A stretch of DNA of 64,000 nucleotides from Jannaschia sp. Os4 (lineage in GTDB: Bacteria > Pseudomonadota > Alphaproteobacteria > Rhodobacterales > Rhodobacteraceae). Both the position numbers and the translations under genes were made by a program. The number at the start of each line of letters is the position of its first letter. Positions within the stretch are counted from its first letter, which is position 1. The stretch lies in contig NZ_JAFCAR010000001.1 in NCBI RefSeq assembly GCF_016820245.1, positions 558,001 through 622,000 of the forward strand, given 5' to 3'. Under the pieces are notes generated by a model. It was not told where the DNA came from, made no database searches, and saw nothing but the letters and a program-made list of their open reading frames with translations. Shown one piece after another: positions 35,032 to 42,586 of this stretch.

Positions 35032-35673
35032 ATGCCCCGCACCCTGCTCGCCGCCGCCCTGCTCGCCCTGCCCCTCCCCGCGCTCGCGGACACGGGGACG
35101 GCCGTCTTCGCGGGAGGGTGCTTCTGGTGCGTCGAGGCCGACTTCGAGAGCGTGGAGGGCGTGGGCGACGTGGTCTCGGGCTTCACCGGCGGCACCACGC
35201 CCGACCCGACCTACCGCGCCAGCGGCGACCACATCGAGGCCGTCTCGATCCCCTACGACCCCGAGGCGGTCGACTACCGGACCCTCGTCTCGCTGTTCCT
35301 GCGCTCCATCGACCCGTTGGACGCGGGTGGCCAGTTCTGCGACCGGGGGCTGGAGTACACGACCGCGATCTTCGCCCAGGACGACGAGCAGGCCGCCATC
35401 GCCCGCGAGGAGGTCGCCCGCGCCGAGGCGGAGCTGGGGCAGGAGATCGTCACCCCGGTCGTGGTCGACGCGGGCGCGTTCTACCCGGTCGGCGACTACC
35501 ACCAGGACTACTACAGGTCGCAGGACCGCCTCGGGATCACGTCCGTCGGCATCGCCATCACCAAGGAGATGGCCTACGCCCGCTACCGCACCCGCTGCGG
35601 GCGCGACGCGCGGGTGGACGCGGTCTGGGGCGAGGCGGCCCCGTTCACCGCGAAATACCTCGACGCGGGCTGA
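35032..35673 (+). CDS. msrA: Peptide-methionine (S)-S-oxide reductase, exported form
   Basis: 213 residues. A signal peptide (MPRTLLAAALLALPLPALA) precedes the MsrA domain. The catalytic Cys is in AGGCFWCVEADF near residue 30; GHY-type motif region VGDYHQDYY and FTGGTTPDPTYRASGDHIEAV are present. A C-terminal Cys (RTRCG) may be the resolving residue. The signal peptide places it in the periplasm, repairing oxidised exported proteins, whereas most MsrA are cytoplasmic. No msrB neighbours it. Likely under the stress promoter just upstream. Confidence 0.92.
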   Translation: MPRTLLAAALLALPLPALADTGTAVFAGGCFWCVEADFESVEGVGDVVSGFTGGTTPDPTYRASGDHIEAVSIPYDPEAVDYRTLVSLFLRSIDPLDAGGQFCDRGLEYTTAIFAQDDEQAAIAREEVARAEAELGQEIVTPVVVDAGAFYPVGDYHQDYYRSQDRLGITSVGIAITKEMAYARYRTRCGRDARVDAVWGEAAPFTAKYLDAG

Positions 35674-35707
35674 CGCGGGCGCGGCGCCGGCGCCGTGAAT
35701 CCGGCGT

Positions 35708-35748
35708 ACGTTCCGTGAAGCCCGGCCTCCGGGGTCCGTACGGAACGT
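35708..35748. terminator. Inverted repeat between convergent msrA and HNH genes
   Basis: ACGTTCCGT (35708-35716) and ACGGAACGT (35740-35748) are perfect inverted 9-mers flanking 23 bases that hold a smaller CCCGG..CCGGG hairpin. There is no T-run, so rho-independent termination is uncertain. Confidence 0.4.
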
Positions 35749-35754
35749 GAAGGA

Positions 35755-36102
35755 CTAGCCCTTCCGCCGCCCGCCCCGCCGCGCGCCGGGGGTCTTGGAG
35801 TGGAAGTCGGCGGGCCGCTTTCGCACCCACAGCACGAACCGCTCCAGCCGCGGATGCCGCCTCAGATCCTCCGGCGTGGACCACAGCCGCGCCAGCTCCG
35901 CCTCGCTGGCCGAGGCGTGTATCTCGTTGTGGCAGATCTGGTGCATCAGCACCGTCGGCCCCCCCTTCCCCCCGCGCAGCTTGGGGATGAGGTGATGCAG
36001 CGACTGCTTGGCGTTCGGCGGGATGGGCCGCTCGCACAGCCCGCAGAGCGGCCATCCGGTCTCGCCGTCGGTCTCGTTGAATTCCGTGCCGCGCCCGTCC
36101 AT
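35755..36102 (-). CDS. HNH endonuclease domain protein
   Basis: 115 residues. Zinc-binding CGLC (PLCGLCERPIP) near residues 20-23, then HHLIPKLRGGKGG and the LMHQICHNEIHA segment: H-N-H active-site arrangement with a CxxC structural zinc pair. Small stand-alone HNH proteins of this type are common in Rhodobacterales; target unknown. An upstream in-frame extension is possible, but it would overlap the divergent flavoprotein gene and has low-complexity sequence. Confidence 0.8.
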   Translation of the reverse strand: MDGRGTEFNETDGETGWPLCGLCERPIPPNAKQSLHHLIPKLRGGKGGPTVLMHQICHNEIHASASEAELARLWSTPEDLRRHPRLERFVLWVRKRPADFHSKTPGARRGGRRKG

Positions 36103-36112
36103 TGCGTCGAGG

Positions 36113-37267
36113 ATGGCGCCCGAGGACCTCTCTTCAACCGTCTGCGTGATCGGCGCGGGCCCCGCCGGCCTCATGGCCGCCGACGCGGCGTCCGAGGCGG
36201 GCGCGCCGGTCGTGGCGTTCGACGCGATGCCCTCCCCGGCCCGCAAGTTCCTCATGGCGGGCAAGTCGGGGCTGAACGTCGCCAACGTCGCGCCCCTTCC
36301 GGACGGCTACGGCACGGACGTGGCCATGGATTTCGGCCCGCAGGACGTGACCGCGTGGCTCGACGGGCTGGGGCAGGACTGGTTCGTGGGCTCCACGGGG
36401 CGGGTGTTCCCGAAGGCCATGAAGGCGTCGCCCACGCTCCGGGCGTGGCTCGGACGGCTGGAGGGGCGGGGCGTCGCCCTGCGCCGCCGCTGGCGGTGGA
36501 CGGGGTGGGAGGGCGCCGCGCTGCGCTTCGAGACTCCGGAGGGTCCGCGCGCCGTGGCGCCCGGCGCGACGGTGCTGGCGATGGGGGGCGCGTCGTGGCG
36601 GCGGCTGGGGTCGGACGGCGCGTGGGCCGGGGTGCCGGGGCTGGCGGAGCATGCGGCGCCCTTCGCGCCCTCCAACGTCGGCTTCGCGGTGGACTGGTCG
36701 CCGCACATGGCCAAGCACTTCGGCACGCCGCTCAAGGATCTGGGCCTCGTCGTGGGCGGGACCGTGCACCGCGGCGAGGTGGTGCTGTCGGCGAAGGGGC
36801 TGGAGGGCGGCGGGCTCTACCCGCTGACGCCCGCGCTCCGCGACGGCGCGCCGCTGGCGCTGGACCTCAAGCCCGGTTGGGCCGAGGCGGAGGTGCGCGA
36901 CCGCCTCGCCCGCCGGGGCAAGGCCTCGCTGTCGAACCACCTGCGCAAGGCGCTGCGGCTGGAGCCGGCCAAGGTCGCGCTGCTGCAGGAATGGGGGCGT
37001 CCGCTGCCCGACGACCTCGCGCCCTTGATCAAGCGGCTGCCGGTCCCGCTGCGCGGGCCGCGCCCGCTGGACGAGGCGATCTCGACGGCCGGAGGGCTGC
37101 GGCTGGACGCGCTGGACGAGGGATCGATGCTGCGGGACCGGCCGGGGGTCTTCGCGGCCGGCGAGATGCTGGACTGGGAGGCGCCGACGGGCGGCTGGCT
37201 GATCGCGGGCTGCTTGGCGACGGGCCGCCGGGCCGGGCGGGCGGCGGCGGCATGGGTGGGGCGGTAG
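36113..37267 (+). CDS. TIGR03862-type flavoprotein (HI0933/BaiN-like oxidoreductase)
   Basis: 384 residues. N-terminal FAD-binding VCVIGAGPAGLMAADAA (residues ~10-26), ARKFLMAGKSGLNVAN typical of the HI0933/BaiN family, GSTGRVFPKAMKASPTLRAWL, and the C-terminal second FAD motif LRDRPGVFAAGEMLDWEAPTGGWLIAGCLATGRRAG. The family includes putative flavin reductases such as BaiN; the TIGR03862 subgroup is alphaproteobacterial and uncharacterised. Starts 10 bases from the divergent HNH gene start, so the two share a tiny promoter region. Confidence 0.85.
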   Translation: MAPEDLSSTVCVIGAGPAGLMAADAASEAGAPVVAFDAMPSPARKFLMAGKSGLNVANVAPLPDGYGTDVAMDFGPQDVTAWLDGLGQDWFVGSTGRVFPKAMKASPTLRAWLGRLEGRGVALRRRWRWTGWEGAALRFETPEGPRAVAPGATVLAMGGASWRRLGSDGAWAGVPGLAEHAAPFAPSNVGFAVDWSPHMAKHFGTPLKDLGLVVGGTVHRGEVVLSAKGLEGGGLYPLTPALRDGAPLALDLKPGWAEAEVRDRLARRGKASLSNHLRKALRLEPAKVALLQEWGRPLPDDLAPLIKRLPVPLRGPRPLDEAISTAGGLRLDALDEGSMLRDRPGVFAAGEMLDWEAPTGGWLIAGCLATGRRAGRAAAAWVGR

Positions 37268-37433
37268 CGCATCGCAGGGCCGTGGCGCGGCGATCCGACC
37301 CGGGGGCGGAGCGATTTATCCCTCACCCCCGCAAGACGCCTATGCGGCGCGGAACCTTCGACCAATCGCCGTGCCGGGGGACGGCCCGGCGATGCGCGGG
37401 CCGCTGCGCGGCCGTATCGCGCGGGCGTTTCGC

Positions 37434-37934
37434 TCAGGCGGGTCTCACGACCACCCGCGTCTCCGGCGTGACCCGCGCCGCGACCCACCGCAGCACCTCG
37501 GGCGCGAAGGCCACGCAGCCCTCGGTCGGATAGCCCAGCCGCCGCCAGCGGTGCAGGAAGATGGCCGAGCCCCGTCCCGGCACCGCGTCGGGCCAGTTCC
37601 AGTCCGTCAGCAGCACGAGGTCGTAGAGCGGGTCCGCCCGGCGCAGCGCCTCCGCCGAGGCGCCCAGCGGTGCGCGGACCATCAGGTTGTAGTCGGGATG
37701 CCCCGGATCGTCGCACCACAGGTCGCCGGGCCGGATCGGCACCGCCCAGCCGGCGGGCGCCGCCATGCGGTCGGGGCGGTAGAGCATGCCGACGATGCGA
37801 TGCACCCCCACCGGCGTGCCGCCATCCCCTTCGCGCTTGTCGGCGACGATCCCGCCCCGCCCGACCGTGCAGGGCAGCACCCGCCCCATGAACCGCGCGC
37901 CCGTGGGCGTGACGACGATGTCGGCGGGCGTCAT
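37434..37934 (-). CDS. L,D-transpeptidase (YkuD) family protein
   Basis: 166 residues. Motifs of the L,D-transpeptidase catalytic domain: GGIVADKREGDGGTPVGVHRIVGMLYRPDR, the SAIFLHRWRRLGYPTEGCVAF segment with conserved His and catalytic Cys in P-T-E-G-C. No obvious signal peptide, unlike most such enzymes, so export is unclear. It could crosslink peptidoglycan or attach proteins to it. ATG overlaps the ribA stop (ATGA). Confidence 0.82.
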   Translation of the reverse strand: MTPADIVVTPTGARFMGRVLPCTVGRGGIVADKREGDGGTPVGVHRIVGMLYRPDRMAAPAGWAVPIRPGDLWCDDPGHPDYNLMVRAPLGASAEALRRADPLYDLVLLTDWNWPDAVPGRGSAIFLHRWRRLGYPTEGCVAFAPEVLRWVAARVTPETRVVVRPA

Positions 37935-38971
37935 CCCAGATGCCCCGACTTCGACCGCTTCACGTCGAGATAGGCCGCGTTCTCCGGTCCCCGCCCGACA
38001 TGCAGCGGCACGCGCTCGGCCACCGCGATGCCCTGCCGCTCCATCGTCTCGATCTTGCGCGGGTTGTTCGTCAGCAGCCGCACCGTCCCGATCCCCAGCC
38101 GCCGCAGCAGCCCCGCCCCGAGGCGGAAGTCGCGCTCGTCGTCCTCGAAGCCCAGTCGGTGGTTCGCCTCGACCGTGTCGAAGCCTTGGTCCTGCAGCGC
38201 GTAGGCCCGCATCTTGTTGGCCAGCCCGATGCCCCGGCCCTCCTGGTTGAGGTAGAGCAAGACGCCTGAGTCCGCCGCCATCGCGTCCAGCGCGGCGTGG
38301 AGCTGCGGGCCGCAGTCGCACTTGAGCGAGCCCAGCACGTCGCCGGTGAAGCAGGCGGAGTGGAGGCGCACGAGCACGGGCGCGGCGCGGTCGGGCGTGC
38401 CGATCTCGACCGCGTAGTGCTCGGTCCCGCCGTCGCCCTCGCGGAAGACGTGGACGCGGCCCGCGCGGCTGACCGAGAGCGGCACGCGGGCGGCGGCCAC
38501 CTCGTGCGGGGCGGGGTCGAAACCGATCGAGAGGTCGGCGGGCAGGCGGGTGATCCCGGCGGGGGCGAGCGCCTCGACGCCCACCATCGCGGGCAGCAGC
38601 TCGGCGCCCTTGGCGAGCCGCAGCCCCACGCGCCACGCCCCCGCGTCGCCGTCGCGCAGGGTCCGCAGCGGCCCCTTCATCGGCGCGGCGAGGTCGTCCT
38701 TCGGGTCCGCCACCGCGCGCAGCCACGCGAGGTCCGCCTCCGGCACCGCCACCCGCGCGAGGTCGCCGTCATAGGCCCGCGCTCGCAGCGTCGATGCGCG
38801 GCGGTCCGTCAGCGCCAGCACGAGCGGCCCGAGCGCGGCCAACGCGGCGAGGCGGTCCGCCGACACCGTCTCGACGCTCGCCATCAGCACGCCGCCCACC
38901 GCCACGGGCAGGCCCACGCGCAGGTCGGCGCGGGCGCGGGCGGCGAGGTCGGAGGGGGTGGGCGTGAGCAT
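37931..38971 (-). CDS. ribA: GTP cyclohydrolase II with degenerate N-terminal domain
   Basis: 346 residues. The C-terminal ~200 residues are GTP cyclohydrolase II (riboflavin pathway): VRLHSACFTGDVLGSLKCDCGPQL with the three zinc Cys, LLYLNQEGRGIGLANKMRAY, EANHRLGFEDDERDF and RLLTNNPRKIETM. The N-terminal ~140 residues resemble a RibB-like domain without recognisable catalytic acids. ATG 38971 was preferred to ATG 38980 because GGAA precedes it at a usable distance; both are possible. Overlaps the transpeptidase gene. Confidence 0.92.
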   Translation of the reverse strand: MLTPTPSDLAARARADLRVGLPVAVGGVLMASVETVSADRLAALAALGPLVLALTDRRASTLRARAYDGDLARVAVPEADLAWLRAVADPKDDLAAPMKGPLRTLRDGDAGAWRVGLRLAKGAELLPAMVGVEALAPAGITRLPADLSIGFDPAPHEVAAARVPLSVSRAGRVHVFREGDGGTEHYAVEIGTPDRAAPVLVRLHSACFTGDVLGSLKCDCGPQLHAALDAMAADSGVLLYLNQEGRGIGLANKMRAYALQDQGFDTVEANHRLGFEDDERDFRLGAGLLRRLGIGTVRLLTNNPRKIETMERQGIAVAERVPLHVGRGPENAAYLDVKRSKSGHLG

Positions 38972-39134
38972 CCGTAACATTCCGGCGGGGCCGGCCCCCG
39001 CCCGCCCCCCTTATGTTACGGCGCGCAGGGATGCACCCACGCCCGCGTGATCCGCGCGTGAGGCCGGCCCCGCCCCGCTTCACGGGCGCGGCGCGGCGGG
39101 TATGGTGGCGCCAGATCCGACGTGGAGAGTTCCG

Positions 39135-39821
39135 ATGGCCAACCTCAAGAAGATCCTGCTCGTGGACGACGACGACGACCTGCGCGACGCGCTGGCCGAG
39201 CAGCTGGTGATGACCGAGGAGTTCGACGTGTTCGAGGCCGACTCCGGCGCGACCGGCATGGCCCGCTCGAAGGAGCAGCCCTACGACCTCATCATTCTCG
39301 ACGTGGGCCTGCCCGACACGGACGGGCGCGAGCTGTGCCGCCTGATGCGCAAGTCGGGGGTGAAGTCGCCCATCGTGATGCTGACGGGGCACGATTCGGA
39401 CGCGGACACGATCCTCGGGCTGGACGCGGGTGCGAACGACTACGTGACCAAGCCGTTCAAGTTCCCCGTCCTGCTGGCCCGCGTCCGTGCCCAGCTGCGC
39501 CAGCACGAGCAGTCCGAGGACGCGGTGTTCAGCGTCGGGCCCTACACGTTCAAGCCCGCGATGAAGATGCTCATCACCGAGGACGAGCGGAAGATCCGCC
39601 TGACCGAGAAGGAGACGGGCATCCTCAAGTTCCTCTACCGCGCGGGCGACACCACGGTGGGCCGCGACGTCCTGCTGCACGAGGTCTGGGGCTACAACGC
39701 GGGCGTCACCACGCACACGCTGGAGACCCACATCTACCGCCTGCGCCAGAAGATCGAGCCCGATCCCTCGACCGCCCGCCTGCTGGTGACGGAGTCGGGG
39801 GGCTACCGCCTGATGGCGTGA
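39135..39821 (+). CDS. cenR: CenR-like OmpR-family response regulator
   Basis: 228 residues. Receiver domain: KILLVDDDDDLRDAL (acidic pocket), LIILDVGLPDTDG (phospho-Asp near residue 57), VMLTGHDSD and YVTKPFK (Lys). C-terminal winged helix: IRLTEKETGILKFLYRAGDTTVGRDVLLHEVWGYNAGVTTHTLETHIYRLRQKIE. The N-terminus MANLKKILLVDDDDD is very like CenR, the envelope-homeostasis regulator of alphaproteobacteria. No histidine kinase gene is adjacent, again as for cenR. ATG 39135 is chosen over an upstream start at 39102. Confidence 0.82.
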   Translation: MANLKKILLVDDDDDLRDALAEQLVMTEEFDVFEADSGATGMARSKEQPYDLIILDVGLPDTDGRELCRLMRKSGVKSPIVMLTGHDSDADTILGLDAGANDYVTKPFKFPVLLARVRAQLRQHEQSEDAVFSVGPYTFKPAMKMLITEDERKIRLTEKETGILKFLYRAGDTTVGRDVLLHEVWGYNAGVTTHTLETHIYRLRQKIEPDPSTARLLVTESGGYRLMA

Positions 39822-39925
39822 CCCGTTTGCGTCATCCGACGTGGCCCGCCCGCCACAGGGCGGCGACGCTGCGGCGCGGCACCGACCGTTTACCTAGGGT
39901 TAATGGGTTCCATGGTCTAAGCTCA

Positions 39926-40007
39926 CCATGACCCGGTCGCATCCCCGGGCACACGGATGCACCTCCCTGTTGGACTGCCCGGGCCTCGCGCCCGGGTTTT
40001 CTTTTTT
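39926..40007 (+). ncRNA. Possible small RNA / cenR 3'-UTR RNA
   Basis: Structure only: hairpin GCATCC (39939-39944) with GGATGC (39955-39960), then an unpaired CCTCCC (39962-39967) that could pair with Shine-Dalgarno sites, then a strong terminator. Anti-SD motifs between two hairpins are typical of alphaproteobacterial small RNAs. The 5' end and promoter are not defined; it may be processed from the cenR transcript. Confidence 0.35.
39978..40007 (+). terminator. Rho-independent terminator after cenR
   Basis: CCCGGGC-CTCGC-GCCCGGG (39978-39996), a perfect 7-base-pair stem, followed by TTTTCTTTTTT. It is the clearest intrinsic terminator in the window and ends the cenR transcript or the candidate small RNA. 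CCCGGGC also occurs at 39944-39950, in the first hairpin, and could compete for the 3' arm. Confidence 0.88.
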
Positions 40008-40077
40008 CCGACCCTCCTGACGACATGCTGTCAGGAGGGGGCGGCTAGGGCGGGTCCACGCAACCGGAGGACCCGAC

Positions 40078-40461
40078 ATGCAACGCACCGAGATCGATCC
40101 ATGGGGCTGGGCCGCGCCCTTGGGCTATTCGCAGGCCGTGGCGGCGGGCGGCACCGTCCACGTCGCGGGGCAGACCGCCGTGGACGGCGAGGGCGCGCCG
40201 CAGCACCCGGACGACATGCGCGCGCAGATGGCGCTCGTGCTCGACAACCTCGACGCTGTCCTCGCCGGGGCGGGGGCGGGCTGGGGCGACGTGGTCCGGC
40301 TGGGCGTCTACGCGACGGACGTGGACGCGGCGTTCGGGGCGTGGGACCTGCTCGGCGCGCGGCTCGGGGGGACCAAGCCCGCCATCACGCTCCTCGGGGT
40401 GGCGCGGCTGGCGCGTCCGGAGCTGTTGATCGAGATCGAGGCGACCGCGATGCTCGCCTGA
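40078..40461 (+). CDS. RidA/YjgF-family protein
   Basis: 127 residues, Rid fold. Begins WGWAAPLGYSQAVAAGGTVHVAGQTAVDGEG and ends LARPELLIEIEATAML, where the Rid-family Arg (R in ARLARPELLIEIEA) precedes the catalytic-site Glu. Canonical RidA hydrolyses reactive enamines/imines; this one belongs to a Rid subfamily of uncertain substrate. A ribosome-binding site GGAGG is present 8 bases upstream. Followed after 12 bases by the WYL regulator, so probably co-transcribed. Confidence 0.85.
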   Translation: MQRTEIDPWGWAAPLGYSQAVAAGGTVHVAGQTAVDGEGAPQHPDDMRAQMALVLDNLDAVLAGAGAGWGDVVRLGVYATDVDAAFGAWDLLGARLGGTKPAITLLGVARLARPELLIEIEATAMLA

Positions 40462-40473
40462 GGAGGGGCCGCC

Positions 40474-41139
40474 ATGCGACGCGCCGAACGGCTGTATCGC
40501 CTGATCGACGAGATGCGGGGGCGGGGCGTGCGCCGCGCCGCCGACCTCGCCGCCGCGCTGGAGGTGAGCGAGCGGACCGTCTACCGCGACGTGGCCCACC
40601 TGCAGGGATCGGGCCTGCCCATCGAGGGGGCGGCGGGCGTGGGCTACCTCCTGCGGCCGGGCTTCGACCTGCCGCCGGTGACGCTGACCCATGACCAGCT
40701 GGACGCGCTGGCCGTGGGCTTGGCCTTCGTGGAGGGGACGGAGGACGCGGTGCTGGCCGAGGCCGCGCGCGAGGTGCGGGCGAAGATCGAGGCGGGCCTG
40801 CCGGAGGGGTCGACCCTGCGCGACGCGCCGTTCCGCGCGGTGCGCTCGGACGCGGCGCCCCATGCCGACGCGATCCGCCACGCGATCCGGCACCGCGCGG
40901 TGCTGCGCCTGCGCTACCGCGACGGCGGGGGAGCGGAGACGGAGCGGGAGGTGAACCCGCTGATCGTCTGGTCCATGGCGGAGGGGCGGATGGTGTCGGG
41001 CTGGTGCGCGCTGCGCGACGGGTTCCGCACGTTCCGGCTGGACCGGATCGTGGCGTTGGAGCCCACGGGCGCGACGTTCGAGCCGACGCCGGAGACCGAC
41101 CTCGCCGCCTTCCTCGCGCAGGACGCCCACGCCCCGTGA
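40474..41139 (+). CDS. YafY-type HTH/WYL-domain transcriptional regulator
   Basis: 221 residues. N-terminal HTH_11 domain (RAERLYRLIDEMRGRGVRRAADLAAALEVSERTVYRDVAHLQGSGLPIEGAAGVGYLL) and C-terminal WYL domain (HRAVLRLRYRDGGG, REVNPLIVWSMAEGRMVSGWCALRDGFRTFRLDRI). WYL proteins sense small ligands or nucleic-acid ends; the target here is unknown. AGGAGG (40461-40466) precedes the ATG. The following DUF2461 gene may be in the same unit. Confidence 0.87.
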   Translation: MRRAERLYRLIDEMRGRGVRRAADLAAALEVSERTVYRDVAHLQGSGLPIEGAAGVGYLLRPGFDLPPVTLTHDQLDALAVGLAFVEGTEDAVLAEAAREVRAKIEAGLPEGSTLRDAPFRAVRSDAAPHADAIRHAIRHRAVLRLRYRDGGGAETEREVNPLIVWSMAEGRMVSGWCALRDGFRTFRLDRIVALEPTGATFEPTPETDLAAFLAQDAHAP

Positions 41140-41170
41140 TAGAGGGGGGCGACTCGCGAGGGAGAGCGCC

Positions 41171-41836
41171 ATGTCCGACGGCTTCACCGAGATGCTCGAC
41201 CGCGCGCAGGCGTTCTACGGCGATCTCGCGCGCAACAACTCCAAGGCGTGGTTCGAGCCCCGGAAGGCGCGGTGGAAGGCCGACATCGAGGCCCCCGCCA
41301 AGCTGCTGGCGGACCTCGTGGCCGAGGACGTGTCGCGGCTGACCGGCGCGGCCCATGCGGGCAAGGTGTTCCGCATCCACCGCGACGTGCGCTTCTCCAA
41401 GGACAAGTCGCCCTACAAGACCTCGCTCGCGCTGCTCTGGTCCGCGCCGGAAGAGGGGCCGGCCTTCTACTTCGCCATCGAGCCGGAGGACGTGGTGCTG
41501 GGGCTCGGCGCGCCGGGGCTTTCGAAGGAGGGGCTGCTGCGGTGGCGCGACCTCGTGGACCGGCGGGGCGACGACCTGACGGACGCGGTCGAGGCGGCGG
41601 GCGCGCGCTGGGGCGACTTCGGGCCGGAGCCGCTGAAGCGGGTGCCGAAGCCCTACGACCCAGACCACCCGCATGGGGACCTGCTCAGGCGCAAGTCGGT
41701 CGTGGTGCTGGGCGGGCTGCCGGAGGGGTGGCGCGCGGACGGGCTCGTCGCGGGGATCGCGGACGGGTTCGCGCGGCTGCTGACGGTGCGCGCGATCTTG
41801 GCGGAAGGCTTGGGCGAGGGGGCGAGCCGGGGGTGA
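41171..41836 (+). CDS. DUF2461 (TIGR02453) family protein
   Basis: 221 residues. Hallmarks of DUF2461: FYGDLARNNSKAWFEPRKARW near the N-terminus, KVFRIHRDVRFSKDKSPYKTSLALLW, and the later LKRVPKPYDPDHPHGDLLRRKS. Widespread family of unknown biochemical role. The gene ends ten bases before a perfect GTAG-headed REP-like inverted pair that separates it from the convergent FAH gene. Confidence 0.85.
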   Translation: MSDGFTEMLDRAQAFYGDLARNNSKAWFEPRKARWKADIEAPAKLLADLVAEDVSRLTGAAHAGKVFRIHRDVRFSKDKSPYKTSLALLWSAPEEGPAFYFAIEPEDVVLGLGAPGLSKEGLLRWRDLVDRRGDDLTDAVEAAGARWGDFGPEPLKRVPKPYDPDHPHGDLLRRKSVVVLGGLPEGWRADGLVAGIADGFARLLTVRAILAEGLGEGASRG

Positions 41837-41845
41837 CCGACGATC

Positions 41846-41901
41846 CGTAGGGTGGGCGAGAGCCCACGTTTCGCGCCGCGTGGGCTCTCGCCCACCCTAC
41901 G
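41846..41901. repeat. GTAG-headed REP-like inverted pair, locus 2
   Basis: A perfect 23-base inverted repeat (41846-41868 and 41879-41901) across 10 bases. Each arm is itself a hairpin headed by GTAG: GTAG-G-GTGGGC-GAGA-GCCCAC-G. It lies between convergent genes and includes the FAH gene's stop codon (41897-41899). No T-run, so its role as terminator is uncertain. Confidence 0.72.
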
Positions 41902-42586
41902 CCCTTGGCCCGATCGTCACCTCCAAGGGCGGCAGCCCGTCGATCTCCACCCGCGCCACGTCGCCGGGGACCAGCGCCGCCACGCCGGCCGGCGTGCCCG
42001 TCATGATGACGTCGCCCGCCTTCAACGCGACCGTGCGGGACAGATGCGCCACGTGGCTCGTCACGGGCCAGATCATCTCGGACAGGTCGGCGTCCTGCCG
42101 GGTCTCGCCGTTCACGGTTAGGCGGAGGCGGCCCTTCGCCACCTCGACGGGCATCGGCGCGACCGGCCCGATGGGGGCGGAGAGGTCGAACCCCTTGGCC
42201 ATGTCCCACGGCTTGCCGCCCTTCTTGGCCTCCGCCTGCCGGTCCCGACGGGTGAGGTCGATGCCGCAGGCCGCGCCCCAGAGGTGGTCCATCACCGCCT
42301 CCGGCGCGATGTCCGTGCCGCCCCGTCCCAACACGACCACCAGTTCCGCCTCGTGGTGCAGGTCGTCGGTGTCCGGCGGGTAGGGGATCGTCGCGCCCGT
42401 CTCGACCACCGCGTCGGCGGGCTTGGTGAAGAACACCGGCGGCTCCCCCTCGGGCGAGCCCATCTCGCGGACGTGGTCGCCGTAGTTGCGGCCCACGCAG
42501 AAGATGCGGCGGACGGGGAAGCGGGCGTCCGAGCCGTGGACGGCGAGGGACGGCTGCTGCGGGGCGGGCAGGACGTAGGCGGTCAT
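41897..42586 (-). CDS. Fumarylacetoacetate hydrolase (FAH) family protein
   Basis: 229 residues. FAH fold: RRIFCVGRNYGDHVREMGS at the N-terminus, PVFFTKPADAVV, the metal-binding HHEAELVVVLG (His/Glu), MAKGFDLSAPIGP and GDVIMTGTPAGV. Probably a decarboxylase/hydrolase of a 3-acylpyruvate-like compound or an oxaloacetate decarboxylase-type enzyme. Starts in the stop of the upstream monooxygenase (ATGA), so the two act together. Its own stop codon lies inside a REP-like palindrome. Confidence 0.88.
   Translation of the reverse strand: MTAYVLPAPQQPSLAVHGSDARFPVRRIFCVGRNYGDHVREMGSPEGEPPVFFTKPADAVVETGATIPYPPDTDDLHHEAELVVVLGRGGTDIAPEAVMDHLWGAACGIDLTRRDRQAEAKKGGKPWDMAKGFDLSAPIGPVAPMPVEVAKGRLRLTVNGETRQDADLSEMIWPVTSHVAHLSRTVALKAGDVIMTGTPAGVAALVPGDVARVEIDGLPPLEVTIGPRA

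Noticed and set aside
37268-37433. GGAAC at about 37348 as a further EcfG promoter
   Set aside because: No CGTT follows at 16 or 17 bases (TGCC/GCCG instead), and no plus-strand gene follows; the neighbouring genes converge here.
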